Positions 22,266-35,142 of a stretch of DNA of 64,000 bases are shown piece after piece. The first letter of the stretch is position 1; every line of letters starts with the position of its first letter. Source of the stretch: Procambarus clarkii (lineage: Eukaryota > Arthropoda > Malacostraca > Decapoda > Cambaridae); NCBI RefSeq assembly GCF_040958095.1, contig NC_091193.1, positions 34,611,430 through 34,675,429 on the forward strand, written 5' to 3'. The notes beneath the pieces are model-generated. The model had not been told where the DNA came from. It ran no database searches and saw only the letters and a list, made by a program, of their open reading frames with translations. The translations under genes and the position numbers were made by a program.

Positions 22266-23010
22266 CTCCGCTGCAGTCGAATAGGCAATAGGAGTAGGCT
22301 TCGGGGGAGAGCTGTCACGGTAATCTCTCCAGAAAGAAATTCGGCCTGCTCCATCATCACCTATTCTATCATACTACGTCTATATATTAAAGAACTGCAG
22401 CCACAAAAGCAACACCACCATCTCTCAAAACGTCTAGACAGTACCACCACCAGTCTACCTTCCCCACTGCCCGTAACCCTCCTCGCACATGGTGATGCCA
22501 CGGGATCATGCCACCTCTAAAACAAGCAGTTAAAGTGAGCTGGTTCCTAGTTATCGACGATATCAGCGCCACCTGAACGGCCGTCTTTCCATATAAATAG
22601 AAGCCAGCCACCACCACGATTCATATTACTCCTGAGTGCTCTACTGACTAGACCTGTTGACATATCTCGGTGTGGTAACAGGTTTATGCAGTCTAGCTCA
22701 TAGTATTCTAGCACCATATTTTTTAATTGCACATTAACATAACGTAAATTTAATTGTTTGTCCGTCTTGTTTGCTTTGCATTCTTTGTATCAAGCCAAGC
22801 TTGGATATTATTTTTTTGTCTTGTAATTTTTTTAAAGTTATTATTAATAGGTAAAGTATTTTTTATTTTTTTTCTGTTGTGTGCTTTATCCTACAGTTGT
22901 CACACAGTGAAGTTAGTCTAATTCTTTTTTTTTTACTTTTTTTTTTTTTGCTTTTTTATATGATTGGCATTCCATCTGCTCTAGAGAGACTGCACGAACA
23001 TCATTTTTTC
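22266..23010. other. Spacer with T-rich tract
   Basis: No gene is seen. From 22790 to 22970 the plus strand is dominated by T runs. A CTGTTACC palindrome-like pair occurs near 22640-22690. Confidence 0.4.
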
Positions 23011-23013
23011 TCG

Positions 23014-23014
23014 T

Positions 23015-23088
<74 letters not shown>
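23014..23088. repeat. (TA)n microsatellite
   Basis: About 36 uninterrupted TA dinucleotides at the 3' edge of the minus-strand element to the right. The Ile-Tyr frames across it are artefacts. Confidence 0.97.
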
Positions 23089-23089
<1 letters not shown>

Positions 23090-23099
23090 GTTTTATTTA

Positions 23100-26000
23100 A
23101 TTTTATTGCATTGCTACAGTTTACAGAGAACACACACTTATAGAACAATATAACAATCAGTGTTCGAAGACCTTGTCCAGCTCTTCGGAGGTTGGGTGCG
23201 TACCCAAGATACAGCACGCATTTCCCCCTCTGAACTGCGACACTGAGGTGCTGGAACATGAAACTGGCCGCTCTTGAGTCTTTAGTTTTCCCAATGAGGT
23301 CCTCACCCACCTCCTTTAGGAACTTAAGTGCACATTTACCCAAGGCGCCCAGAGTCTCAGAGCCTATCGGAACGAACCTGTAACAACGTTCTAGGTCTCT
23401 GTACTTGTTGGTTTTCTGGGTCTCCCTGAAGGTGGCTGCCCCACCTCCCTCAGCTGCGCTGTAAGGCAGATAGGTATCAGCCAATGTAGACCCACATGTG
23501 TAATCCCATACGACCTGTTTAACTTCCCTCCATGGCTGCAGGGTGACTCCATCTGGGCGTTTTTGGCTGTTGTCAGGTCTGCACATCTGAGGTTTCCTTT
23601 GTGTTGGACACCCAGCTGAAGCCAAACTTCTCTTGATGATGTCATTGACTGCTTCATGTCTGGCAAACTTTCCCTGTGACTTAAGACAGATGAGACCATG
23701 GCTGCCATATGCCAACACCCAGGCAGGTGCCCAAAACGCTATGCATACTAGTGGATTTAGGTGTTGTATGTTATAGCTCTATCTATAAATCCAACATTGT
23801 TTGTAACTAATCCTCTTTGTATGTACCTTTACCTGAATAAACATTTCATTTGGTTTGATATTGGTCCGCCTGTGCATGGCTGCAAATACACCGATGATCG
23901 GTGGAGATAGGGGTGGCAAGGCGCTGGGAAACACCAATACTTAGATCCAGATGGTCTAGGCGGGTGCCGAAGGCAGAATTAGGAACTGCCAACAGGAAGT
24001 CCACAGCATGGGGAGCTTGCACAGCTAGAAGACGTGCTCTGTCTTTCCCGGAAGCTGCCTCCAGCAATGATGTGGAGATGTTCTCCACTATGGTGCTATC
24101 CCATTTGGCCTGTTTGCAGTCATTTGGAAAAGTTGGTCGAGGGTGAAAGTTGGCAAGATTGTCCCACTGACCGGCTCCTTCCGCGAATTAGGGATCATGA
24201 ATCCCAAAGGAGTCTCTTAGGTATTCTGGTAGTAATTCTTTAACTAATTCACCTGTAGCACTGGTCGAGGATAAGAATGCCGGCAATGCTAACTATGTCG
24301 CCTTTCGAATACCTATCCCCCCGAGTCTAACTGGGAGCGTTGCTTGGTCCCATTGGTCATCTTGCAGGGAGAGATTTAACACTTTCTTGGTTATTGACCT
24401 TATATATCTGCTTGTGAGTGAGTCATAGTCTGTTAATTTTCGGCTGTGGAAGGAGGGAAGGGAAGGGAACTATCGGGGGAAAGCGCCAAGCCATTTAGGC
24501 TATTTAGCACTAGGAAGAGGTGAGGATAAGGATTTGGGATGGGATGGGGAGAAGGAATGGTAGCACACCTTAGGAAACAGGCCAGTCTGGGCAAAGTCAG
24601 GTACCTAGAGAGAAGATACAAAGCATCATGGGCATCCAAAGCCACTATTCTTTCCCCCATCCTCCTCAGGTCGTTCAGCTTTTCCTCGAGGACTACCTCA
24701 ATAGCGCTCGAGCCCAGAGATGCTCCTAGCAGCACATTGTTGGTGGGAGCGATCACTTGGGCTCCTGGCAATATGATTCGTACTGCATCTATGATTGATT
24801 GGTTAGATGAGATGATTTCACACTTTAATGGGTTTAGGGTGAGTCCTAACTACTCTCCCTTAGATTTCACCAGCTGTAGATCTTCTAGCAGGGACTCCTG
24901 TGTCCCTGCCAGGGTCCCATCATCCAGCAACCAGATGTTGAGTTCGCTGGTCAACCTGCCTGTGACCTCTTTAACAGCCATGCAAAAAAGGAAAGGGCAA
25001 GTGGGTCTCCCTGCTGGACACCTTCTGCAGAAACAACTTCATGTTCCCCAAACAACAGCGTCAGTTCCCTACTTTACCCTCGTGAAACGAAAGGGAGTAG
25101 AGAAGGAAAGCTTGCTCGAACTGCTTCCAGTACCACACCCCTTTTTACCTGGTTGAAGGCATTTTTAAAGTCTAATTTAATTAATGCCATATTTTCTGGG
25201 AGGTGCCTAATATAGGCTCGTGCTGCATGAGCTGCTGCTTCACAGCCATGGGGGACACCAAAACCTAGTTGATGGGGTCGAAGCATCACTGCAGCTTCCG
25301 TGCTGATGTTTCTGACAGCTGCCATAGCAACAAGGCGCCGAAGCGTGTTACCCACGGCAATGGGTCTGACTCCACCATCTTTCTTCTTAAGGGCACAAAA
25401 GGATGCTCTGAAGAAGAAAGGTTTAATTGTATCTGGGATCAACCCAGAGAGGCAGTCGTTGACCAACTTTGTGGCCTCTGACAGTAGTGTCTCGGCAACT
25501 TCGCCGAGAACTGGGTTTACCATCTCCTTGAGGTGCTGAGGTCTTACTCCAGTGTATCCCCCTGCTGAGCCTGGTGGAAATGACATGATGGCTTTGTATA
25601 CCTCTGACGCTTGAAGGAATAGAGGTCCCATGTCTGGGACATTTGTGTCCTGAGCAGTGGGTTCCCATGGTACTCTAGGAGGGTGCTTCTCTCTCAGCGA
25701 GTAGGCGGTAGCGGTATTTCTAGGGGCGATTGTGTTTTCGCTGGTAAGTAACCTAATTGCTCCTACTGTGTTGCACTCTTCAATTTTTTTGGGTCACTTG
25801 TGTTCCTAGTTTAAAACTGTCATTGGAACTCTTGGGTCTGCCACGACGGTTTTTGCGTTGAGGAGGGATGGGGATCAAGTTGTCAGCTCTGGGGAAATTA
25901 TTTATTGCCCTAGTGACTGATGAGGCTAGTGACTTGCCTCCTCTTGCAGGTACGCCTAAGCAAATATTGCCAAACAGGAGCAAATTATGCCATGCTTTGA

Positions 26001-26300
26001 TGGTGGCCGCAGCATTATTAAGATTTGCTGGCCGTTCATTCACTTTCCTTAGAAGGTCTGTATATTTCCCTGCTGCAAATGGGCGCGCTGCTTTAGGAAT
26101 GTGGAGTAGAGTTCAGGTGGTGGATGCTTTGATGGCCCCCAGGAGGTCATCTGATGACACGAAGTTTACTGGGATGTGTGGGGGTGCCTGAGGGACCTGC
26201 AGACCTTCTCTCTCTACAGGTAGCATCCATGAACCCTCACAGCCGTTGTGTTGGCATAGAGTTCCATCGTTTCTAAGGCCGTGAGATTCGTCACACACCT
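23100..26300 (-). pseudogene. Non-LTR retrotransposon with restriction-like endonuclease
   Basis: A single-ORF type element read leftward. The N-terminal part (26298-25780) includes HIPVNFVSSDDLLGAI and an Arg/Lys-rich stretch. RT (25631-25074) shows SAGGYTGVRPQHLKEM, ALKKKDGGVRPIAVGNTLRR, HQLGFGVPHGCEAA and LIKLDFKNAFNQVKR. After frame breaks, QQGDPLA-like residues appear near 25000, then the thumb-like segment LLGASLGSSAIEVVLEEKL (near 24700). The C-terminal part (24090-23160) has HAVDFLLAVPNSAFGTRLD and, decisively, KRPDGVTLQPW followed by VVWDYTCGSTLA (near 23560-23490), the PD-(D/E)XK pattern of restriction-like nucleases used by R2/R4/CRE-type elements. The exact clade is not assigned. 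Multiple frameshifts and a SINE scrap disable it. Confidence 0.8.
24432..24562 (-). mobile_element. SINE tail fragment inside RLE element
   Basis: GGAAGGGAAGGGAACTATCG, GCGCCAAGCCATTTAGGCT and AGGATAAGGATTTGGGATGG match the SINE at 43990-44250 (compare 44046-44135). The tRNA head is missing. It splits the element between the thumb-like region and the C-terminal nuclease part. Confidence 0.8.
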
Positions 26301-26317
26301 GACACGTTGCTCCGACT

Positions 26318-26645
26318 CATATGTTGTTGTAAATGACCAAAAGGGTAAGACTAATTATTCTAACTCGAATCGTCTTCATATTTCTTATGTTTTTCTTCAC
26401 TGTCGAGAAAAGTTGAAAAATTACCCTCCAAAGTTCATTTTCCTCACTATATTTATGGTCTGATGCCTAGGGAAGCATTTCACAAGGCACTCCTTACTTC
26501 TTCAAAGATTAATTCTCCATACTCTGCCAAGGCTTATATTCGCTTTGAGTGAGATGATACAGAACATGATTGAGATGAACAAATGGATCAATGGGTATAG
26601 ATCGGCTATTGCGTGTTCTATGTTCTTGCTTCTACTGTTTTTGTG
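26318..26645 (-). repeat. Direct repeat flanking Penelope-like element (3' copy)
   Basis: ATGCCTAGGGAAGC, CAAGGCACTCC, TACTCTGCCAAGGCTTATAT and GACATGATTGAGATG-like words recur in the same order and orientation at 28185-28470. The direct repeats bound the Penelope-like coding remnants, as pseudo-LTRs do in that group. The two copies are diverged by point changes and small indels. I looked for a hammerhead ribozyme core on both strands and did not find a complete one. Confidence 0.7.
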
Positions 26646-28160
26646 TTTGATCGGGGTCTTGAAGTGGGTAGAATGTAATTATGTGTTAATTGGCCGTTGA
26701 TAGTTGATTTTGACTTTTTAAAGTGTAGGGCCTCGCTGATGTCGAGTCTCCTGTTGTCGTTGTATCTGTCGATAATTTGTGTGTTGCTTGTTAAGATTTC
26801 TCTGGTGATGGTCTGGTTGTGTGAGGGGATTATATGTTCCATGATGGAGCCCTGTTGTTTGTGCGTTGTTAATTCCCTAGAGAGAGACGTTGTTGTCATG
26901 CCTATACTGAGATCTTTGGGGCTGAGAGTCCCCAAGTGGGCAATGCATAGACGACGTTGGTCTCTTTTTAAGGCGTTCTGTTTGGTGTCTGGAGAGTTCT
27001 TCATAAATTGGTTTGCCGTTTGTATGTTTTTCTAGTAAATTGTTAATTGTATCTTCTTATTTGTGTTTGTGGGGACAACGTTCCTATAAATAATATATTT
27101 TAGGACACTTTCCTCCGTTTTATGAACAGTCGAAAAGAAAATCCTGTAAAACACACTAATAACAGAGAGTTGTTAGTTGATTCTTCAGAGGTTGCATGGC
27201 GTTTGGAGACTTCAGGCTAAAAAGCACAAGGCACATAAGGAGTCAGCAGGCAGTTGAGTTGCTTGGCAAGTCTGTATATGGGTGTGGGTGTCTGGCTGAT
27301 GATTTGCCGAAGAGGGTTTCCAGGTTTGTGGGTCTTGACATTCCCATATGCATAACCAGGTTTGTATTCCCCGGTAATCTTTGACAGGTGGAGTCCAGAA
27401 TTCTTGGCATTCACAGTTACAATCAATCTGATTATCTTCGTTTTCAATTCGGCTTTAGTGTCCCTCGTGACACTTTGGAATTTATTTTGGAGGAGGATGA
27501 GGTTCCTTTTTGCTAGATATTCGTCTTTTTTTTAAGAATAATGAATATTGGCGACTTGTCACCTCTCCTGACGACTATCTCCTTATTTTCAGGAAGGCCC
27601 TTAGCTTCTGCTCTGAGCTCAGGGAACAGTATTGTGCTTCTGTAGTTACCTCGAATATTTCCTTCTGCAATAAGTTCCGCTTGCAAGGTGTCTTTAGTGG
27701 TAACCTTCACTTGCTTCTCGAGGTCGAATATGTCCTCCAATAGGAGTCTCCAACTCCACTTTCCGGGCCATCTCACTTGGTCTGGACATAACGTAACTGT
27801 TTATTCCCAGATTTAAGAGAGAGATTTGGTTCTCCGTGAGATTGATTCAGCAAAGTTTAAGAAGCCATTTCTAGGTCGAGGAATCGCCATAGGTCCTCCG
27901 AATAATGTTGTCAGTTTCTTAAGGATCCTGGTTTCGGTGCTGTGGCGATGTCAATCTGCAAGAATGTCGAGGTTTCGGTCGATTCGAGTACGGAGGTCTT
28001 CACCGATGTTGGTGTGTCTCCATTGGTCTGTAGCATGAAGTAGTTGCGCTTTGTTACCGTTAATCTCTGCCTTGTGTAACTGATTTAGAATCAGATATTG
28101 ACGATATTTTATCGTGAAAGCTTGATTTCTTTCTGCTGGGTCGTGCATTCTAATACTGGC
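26600..28160 (-). pseudogene. Penelope-like retroelement, decayed
   Basis: Read leftward. A leading block ends in ERNQAFTIKYRQYLILNQ (28148-27951). Next come LRAEAKGLPENKEIVVRRGD and KSPIFIILKK (27600-27513), a conserved region ahead of the RT. YGNVKTHKPGNPLRQIISQT (27350-27300) is the Penelope RT hallmark (PKIHKPGNPLRPI-type). A C-terminal block RRLDISEALHFKKSKSTING (26760-26690) resembles the end of the GIY-YIG region. The catalytic YxDD part of the RT is not visible and seems deleted between 27217 and 27010. Frame changes separate all blocks. Confidence 0.78.
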
Positions 28161-28184
28161 ATATTTTTGTAGCAGTCATTCTTG

Positions 28185-28469
28185 TGAACGTATGTTGTTG
28201 AAAATGACCGAAAGGGGAAAGATTAGTCATTCTAACACGAATCTTCTCAATATTTCTTATATATCTTCAATGTCGAGGGAAGTCGACATTAAATTAATTA
28301 ACTCTCCAAAGTTTATTTTCACACTATATATATTGTCGGATGCCTAGGGAAGCGTTTCGCAAGGCACTCCATACATTTTCAGAGACAAATTTTCCGTACT
28401 CTGCCAAAGCTTATATTCGCTTTGGGTGAGGTGATACAGGACATGATTGAGATGCACAAAGGTATAATG
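28185..28469 (-). repeat. Direct repeat flanking Penelope-like element (5' copy, split)
   Basis: This copy matches 26318-26580. Its continuation, TTCTATGTGCTTGCTTCTAC, resumes at about 29132-29180 beyond a (TA)n-MITE-(TA)n block, so the repeat was split by a later insertion. Confidence 0.7.
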
Positions 28470-29112
<643 letters not shown>

Positions 29113-29180
29113 AGGTATAATGGGTATTAATAGGCCAGGGCATGTTCTATGTGCTTGCTTCTACTGTTTCTGTGTTGGGT

Positions 29181-29449
29181 CAAACACCGAAGGAACTGGG
29201 TTTTGGGTTAATTGAAACAAGAGACCCCTAGAGCTACCAGCTTCCTTTTCCAGCGCCTCAGTGTGGCGATACACACGGGAAATGCACACTGCATTCAGGG
29301 ATCCTGGCCGCCATCTGAGGTACTGGAGGAACTCGACAACGTATGACAATCATCTTTGTACCTTATATGTAATTCCTTTTTGTAAAAAAGTTTTAATTAA
29401 AAAAAAAAGTTTTAATTAAAAAAAAAAGTTTTAATTAGTTTAAAAAAAG
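29181..29449. other. Penelope-adjacent sequence and A-rich triplication
   Basis: A short minus-strand frame at 29161-29349 has no clear domain and is likely the 5' flank of the Penelope-like element. AAGTTTTAATTAAAAAA-type units repeat three times at about 29385-29450. Confidence 0.4.
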
Positions 29450-30466
29450 TTTCACCCAGACAGTTAAGTCAAGGTCAGCAGTCACATCCCACCCAGACAG
29501 TTAAGCCAAGGTCAGCAGTCACATCCCACCCAGACAGTTAAGCCAAGGTCAGCAGTCACATCCCACCCAGACAGTTAAGTCAGGGTCAGCAGTCACATCC
29601 CACCCAGACAGTTAAGCCCAGGTCAGCACACACACACATTGCACACGGACTGGTAAGGTCAGCAGTCACATCCCATCCAGACAGTTAAGCCCAGGTCAGC
29701 AGTCACATCCCACCCAGACAGTTAAGCCAAGGTCAGCAGTCACATCCCACCCAGACAGTTAAGCCAAGGTCAGCAGTCACATCCCACCCAGACAGTTAAG
29801 CCAAGGTCAGCAGTCACATCCCACCCAGACAGTTAAGCCAAGGTCAGCAGTCACATCCCACCCAGACAGTTAAGCCAAGGTCAGCAGTCACATCCCACCC
29901 AGACAGTTAAGCCAAGGTCAGCAGTCACATCCCACCCAGACAGTTAAGCCAAGGTCAGCAGTCACATCCCACCCAGACAGTTAAGCCAAGGTCAGCAGTC
30001 ACATCCCACACAGACAGTTAAGCCAAGGTCAGCAGTCACATCCCACCCAGACAGTTAAGCCAAGGTCAGCAGTCACATCCCACCCAGACAGTTAAGCCAA
30101 GGTCAGCAGTCACATCCCACCCAGACAGTTAAGCCAAGATCAGCAGTCACATCCCACCCAGACAGTTAAGCCAAGGTCAGCAGTCACATCCCACCCAGAC
30201 AGTTAAGCCAAGGTCAGCAGTCACATCCCACCCAGACAGTTAAGCCAAGGTCAGCAGTCACATCCCACCCAGACAGTTAAGCCAAGGTCAGCAGTCACAT
30301 CCCACCCAGACAGTTAAGCCAAGGTCAGCAGTCACATCCCACCCAGACAGTTAAGCCAAGGTCAGCAGTCACATCCCACCCAGACAGTTAAGCCAAGGTC
30401 AGCAGTCACATCCCACCCAGACAGTTAAGCCAAGATCAGCAACAAGGTCATCCCACACAGACAACA
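29450..30466. repeat. 37-bp tandem array, about 27 copies
   Basis: The unit is CCCACCCAGACAGTTAAGCC then AAGGTCAGCAGTCACAT. Most copies between 29700 and 30400 are identical, indicating recent homogenisation. One interruption at about 29620-29660 contains a CA-rich insert. No reading frame is maintained because 37 is not a multiple of three. Confidence 0.97.
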
Positions 30467-30512
30467 CTGGGACTGTCTGGGGGGCGGGGTTTGACCCGGC
30501 CGCCTCAGAGCC

Positions 30513-30883
30513 CAACCCGTTCTCGCAAATTCGTAAAGTCAATATTGACTTATTAACTACGTGCATAGGTGATATACTAAACATAATAGATACCCTTAAA
30601 AAGATTCATAGAAAACACCGACCTTACCTAACCTTGTTAGTATCTTAAGATAAGCATCGTATTGCTTCGTAATTACAATTATTACTTAACCTATACCTAT
30701 TATAGGTTAGGTAATAATTGTAATTACGAAGCAATAAGATGCTTTTCTTAACATACTAAGTAGGTTAGGTAAGGTCGGTGTTTTCTATGAATCTTTTTAA
30801 GGGTATCTATTATGTTAAGTATGTCACCTATGCACATATTTAATAAGTCAATATTGACTTATTAAATTTGCGAGAACGGGTTG
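30513..30883. mobile_element. Full-length hairpin MITE with 7-bp target duplication
   Basis: The element is an almost perfect inverted repeat over its whole length: left end CAACCCGTTCTCGCAAATT, right end its complement, with arms of about 180 bp and centre near 30710. CAGAGCC at 30506-30512 is repeated at 30884-30890, giving a 7-bp target duplication. AGTCAATATTGACTTATTA occurs near both ends and is itself palindromic. The superfamily is not assigned. It has no coding capacity. Confidence 0.9.
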
Positions 30884-31016
30884 CAGAGCCAGACTGACAA
30901 CTAAGACAATCAAGCCACCGAGGAACGGCCAGTTGTGTTAGATTTGGAAGTTATATCTATATTCCACATGTTAAAATTTTTGTATAATAACTTTTTCCTC
31001 GTTAGTAGTCTCCTCG

Positions 31017-31086
<70 letters not shown>
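31017..31086. repeat. (TA)n microsatellite
   Basis: About 34 TA dinucleotides directly abutting the MITE at 31087. Confidence 0.96.
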
Positions 31087-31089
<3 letters not shown>

Positions 31090-31474
31090 GTACCTAGTAG
31101 CCAGAACGCACTTCTCAGCCTACTATGCAAGCCCCAATTTGCCTAATAAGCCAAGTTTTCATGAATTAATTGTTTTTCGACTAACTAACCTACCTAACCT
31201 AACTTAACCTAACTTTTTCGGCTACCTAACCTAACCTAACCTATTAAGATAGGTTAGGTTAGGTTAGGTAGGGTTGGTTAGGTTCGGTCATATAACTACG
31301 TTAATTTTAACTCCAATAAAAAAAATTGACCTCATACATAATGAAATGGGTAGCTTTATCATTTCATAAGAAAAAAATTAGAGAAAATATATTAATTCAG
31401 GAAAACTTGGCTTATTAGGCAAATCGGGCCTTGCATAGTAGGCTGAGAAGTGCGTTCTGGCTACTAGGTACGAC
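31087..31474 (-). mobile_element. Fold-back MITE, copy 2 (inverted relative to copy 1)
   Basis: It has the same terminal repeats (GTCGTACCTAGTAGCCAGAA) and the same internal landmarks as 28620-29035, but the order of landmarks is reversed: the TTTTTCGGCTACC block comes before the AATTGACCTCATACATAATG block. It also sits between TA tracts. It is about 28 bp shorter, mainly in the TTAGG-like block. Confidence 0.92.
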
Positions 31475-31488
31475 ATATATATATATAT

Positions 31489-32267
<779 letters not shown>

Positions 32268-32301
32268 AACAAGCCAGAATGGTCCCCTGGACAATATGCA
32301 A

Positions 32302-32305
<4 letters not shown>

Positions 32306-32381
<76 letters not shown>
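32306..32381. repeat. (TA)n microsatellite
   Basis: A second TA tract, separated from the previous one by about 41 bp of unique sequence. Confidence 0.97.
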
Positions 32382-32387
<6 letters not shown>

Positions 32388-32389
32388 AA

Positions 32390-32730
32390 AAATGAAAATG
32401 TTCGTTTGTTCAAAATCGCTAATCTTCGAAAGTTTTTCACTGATTGCTTTGAAATTTTCACACAATGTTCCATTCGCATCCGGCCATGTTTTTATATACA
32501 TACTATATAGATGTCACGTCTGTGGCGGTAAAAAAAACATGCTTTCTCTGAAAAACTGTGTTTTTCATATGTTTTTCAAGTGAGGGAAATCTTTGAAACT
32601 TCTTTACCGATTGCTTTGAAATTTTGACACAACGTTGCAATCGAATAGGCATGTCTTTTTATATATCTACTATATACATGCCTCACCTGTGACGGGAAAA
32701 AAAACATGTTTTTTTTTTTAACAGCCCCAT
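32390..32730. repeat. Two diverged copies of a 167-bp repeat
   Basis: GATTGCTTTGAAATTTT occurs at about 32442 and 32609, followed in both copies by a TATAC(A/T)TACTATATA-like word, a TGTGRCGG word and a run of A before ACATG. The copies differ by point changes. No coding frame is evident. Confidence 0.75.
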
Positions 32731-33303
32731 CTGTTGCATGTAAGAGCAAGACACACACACATTATATACTAAATATGTAACAATTCCATTTCAATGTTTC
32801 TGACTGCATTGATAAATGCAATTTTCATAGATTTTGATTTATTTGCATTTGATTGAATTATTTTGTTTGAATTGCGTTGGAATTGAGCTATGTTGTTTAC
32901 CATACCGTTCATTTCGTGAGAATAGTTTTTTTTTTTCATTATTTCATTTCATTTTTAACTGTTTTTCTTATATTTCAGTGATTGGAACATCAGATCACTT
33001 GATGTTCCCAATTTTCTGATGGGAGCATCAGACGATTTGGGAAGGCATTGGACGAGGGAGTGGGGAATGGTGGGGATGATGAGGGGACGGAAGTGAGAGA
33101 TGGTGGGGAGGACGAGGGGACAAGAGAAGGGGTAATGGTGGGGAAGGACGAGGGGACGGGGGTAGTTTGGGATGGTGGGAAGGAGGGGGATGGGGGAATA
33201 GAGAATGGCGGGTAGGACGAAGGGACAGGGGAGTGGTGCATGGTGGGAAGGAAGAGAGGATGGTGGAGTTGGGAGGACGGGGGACAATGAGTAGTGGAGA
33301 GTA
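32731..33303. other. Spacer; purine-rich tract from about 33020
   Basis: The left half is AT-rich without features. From 33020 to 33300 the plus strand is G/A-rich with GGGGA, GATGGTGGG and GGACGAGGGGAC words recurring at about 26-30 bp, a degenerate minisatellite. Minus-strand frames there are Pro/Ser-rich artefacts. Confidence 0.5.
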
Positions 33304-33775
33304 CGCCAAGCCAGGACCGTTTTGCTTTTTTCGACGGTCCTGACTTGGCGTACCCATTTTTAGTTACCCCAATGAGATTTGACGGTCCTGACTTGGCGTA
33401 CCCGTTTTTAGATACCCCAATGAGATTTGACGGTCGTGACTTGGCGTACCCGTTTTTAGATACCCCAATGAGATTTGACGGTCGTGACTTGGCGTACCCG
33501 TTTTTAGATACCCCAATGATATTTGACGGTCCTGACTTGGTGTACCCATATTTAGTTACCCCAATGAGATTTGACGGTCCTGACTTGGCGTACCCGTTTG
33601 TAGTTACCCCAATGAGATTTGACGGTCCTGACTTGGCGTACCCGTTTGTAGTTACCCCAATGACCCTTGCACAGGCATCCGTAATGGTCAATGACGTCAC
33701 CAGCTAGCCCCTCAGTGTTCCTGCACAGGTACGTTCAAGGGAATTAAAAGGTCCTGACTTGGCGTACCAGTTTTT
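33304..33775. repeat. 48-bp tandem array, about eight copies
   Basis: The unit is GACGGTCCTGACTTGGCGTA then CCCGTTTTTAGTTACCCCAA and TGAGATTT. It is a multiple of three, so a plus-strand frame (33294-33707) encodes a 16-residue repeat DGPDLAYPFLVTPMRF. Substitutions GTCCTG/GTCGTG and GTTACC/GATACC distinguish copies. An isolated partial copy lies at about 33750-33782. I treat the frame as incidental. Confidence 0.93.
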
Positions 33776-33804
33776 AGTTACCTCTGCTAGTGATTGCCTT
33801 ATAG

Positions 33805-33905
33805 TTCATGAATCCATTCAGGCACACCTCTATCATGTCACCCCTGTCTTTTTCGCCTTTCTAGTGAATGTTTTTTAAGCTTTGTCAATCTTTTTTCAGA
33901 GATTG
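33805..33905 (-). mobile_element. CR1-like 3' fragment
   Basis: CCTCTATCATGTCACCCCTG and TCTAGTGAATG followed by AAGCTTTGTCAATCTTTTTT match the minus-strand CR1-like sequence at 51210-51240 and 51600-51640. Only about 90 bp are present. Confidence 0.75.
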
Positions 33906-34202
33906 CTTATGTAGCATAGGGCAAATAAAAATGAAAACCCACTATCAACCATTTGTATGAAAACAGTCCCCTGCCAGGCGTGGTGACTTCAATGCGATTT
34001 CAGTAGTAATCAATATTACTGAATTAACGCATAAATATATATGCGCGTGCATAAATATATATGCACATCTCACATTCGCTCAAAACATACCTCGCACACA
34101 TTACTGTAGCATATAACAAATAAAAAATACTCATTAAGTAAAAGCAAGCCTCTCATGTTTTGAAATAAGGCCTTCTGCAGTTACCTTCTTTTCTGACGTC
34201 TA
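33906..34202. other. Spacer, nothing recognised
   Basis: AT-rich. A near-palindromic GCATAAATATATATGC word occurs twice at about 34028-34064. No gene is seen. Confidence 0.4.
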
Positions 34203-35142
34203 TGCCTCCCCACCACCCTGCCTCCCACCAACTCTGCCACACACCAACCCTGCCTCCCACCATCTCGGCCTCCCACCATCCCCACCTCCCACCATCTTTT
34301 GCCTCCCACCAACCCTACCTCCCACCATCTCTCCCTCTCACCAACCCTGCCTCCCACCATCTCTCCCTCTCACCAACTCTGCCTCCCACCATCTCTCCCT
34401 CTCACCAACCCTGCCTCCCACCATCTCTCCCTCTCACCAACTCTGCCTCCCACCATCTCTCCCTCTCACCAACCCTGCCTCCCACCATGTCTCCCTCTCA
34501 CCAACCCTGCCTCCCACCATCTCTCCCTCTCACCAACTCTGCCTCCCACCATCTCTCCCTCTCACCAACCCTGCCTCCCACCATCTCTCCCTCTCACCAA
34601 CCCTGCCTCCCACCATCTCTCCCTCTCACCAACTCTGCCTCCCACCATCTCTCCCTCTCACCAACCCTGCCTCCCACCATCTCTCCCTCTCACCAACCCT
34701 GCCTCCCACCATTATCTCCCTCTCACCAACCCTGCCTCCCACCATCTCTCCCTCTCACCAACCCTGCCTCCCACCATCTCTCCCTCTCACCAACCCTGCC
34801 TCCCACCATTATCTCCCTCTCACCAACCCTGCCTCCCACCATCTCTCCCTCTCACCAGCCCTGCCTCCCACCATCTCTCCCTCTCACCAACCCTGCCTCC
34901 CACCATCTCTCCCTCTCACCAGCCCTGCCTCCCACCATCTCTCCCTCTCACCAACCCTGCCTCCCACCATCTCTCCCTCTCACCAGCCCTGCCTCTCCAC
35001 CATCTCTCCCTCTCACCAGCCCTGCCTCCCACCATCTCTCCCTCTCACCAACCCTGCCTCCCACCATCTCTCCCTCTCACCAGCCCTGCCTCTCCACCAT
35101 CTCTGCCTCCCACCAACTCTGCCTCCCACCAACTCTGCCTTG
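34203..35142. repeat. 32-bp tandem array, about 29 copies
   Basis: The unit is CTCTCCCTCTCACCAACCCT then GCCTCCCACCAT. Variants are CCAACTCT and CCAGCCCT. The complementary strand carries GGTGGGAGGCAGGG runs. Thirty-two is not a multiple of three, yet the absence of stop triplets leaves plus-strand frames open for 280-313 codons of Pro/Ser/His/Leu repeats, which are not genes. The array directly abuts the BEL/Pao fragment. Confidence 0.97.

Noticed and set aside
28330-28420. Hammerhead ribozyme in the Penelope-like terminal repeat
   Set aside because: A GCGAAACGC word and a CTGA word are present on the minus strand, but the CTGATGA core with correctly placed stems is not.
29450-30466. Possible CRISPR array because of regular near-identical repeats
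   Set aside because: The repeats are contiguous without unique spacers and the genome is eukaryotic. It is a tandem minisatellite, as are the other arrays here.
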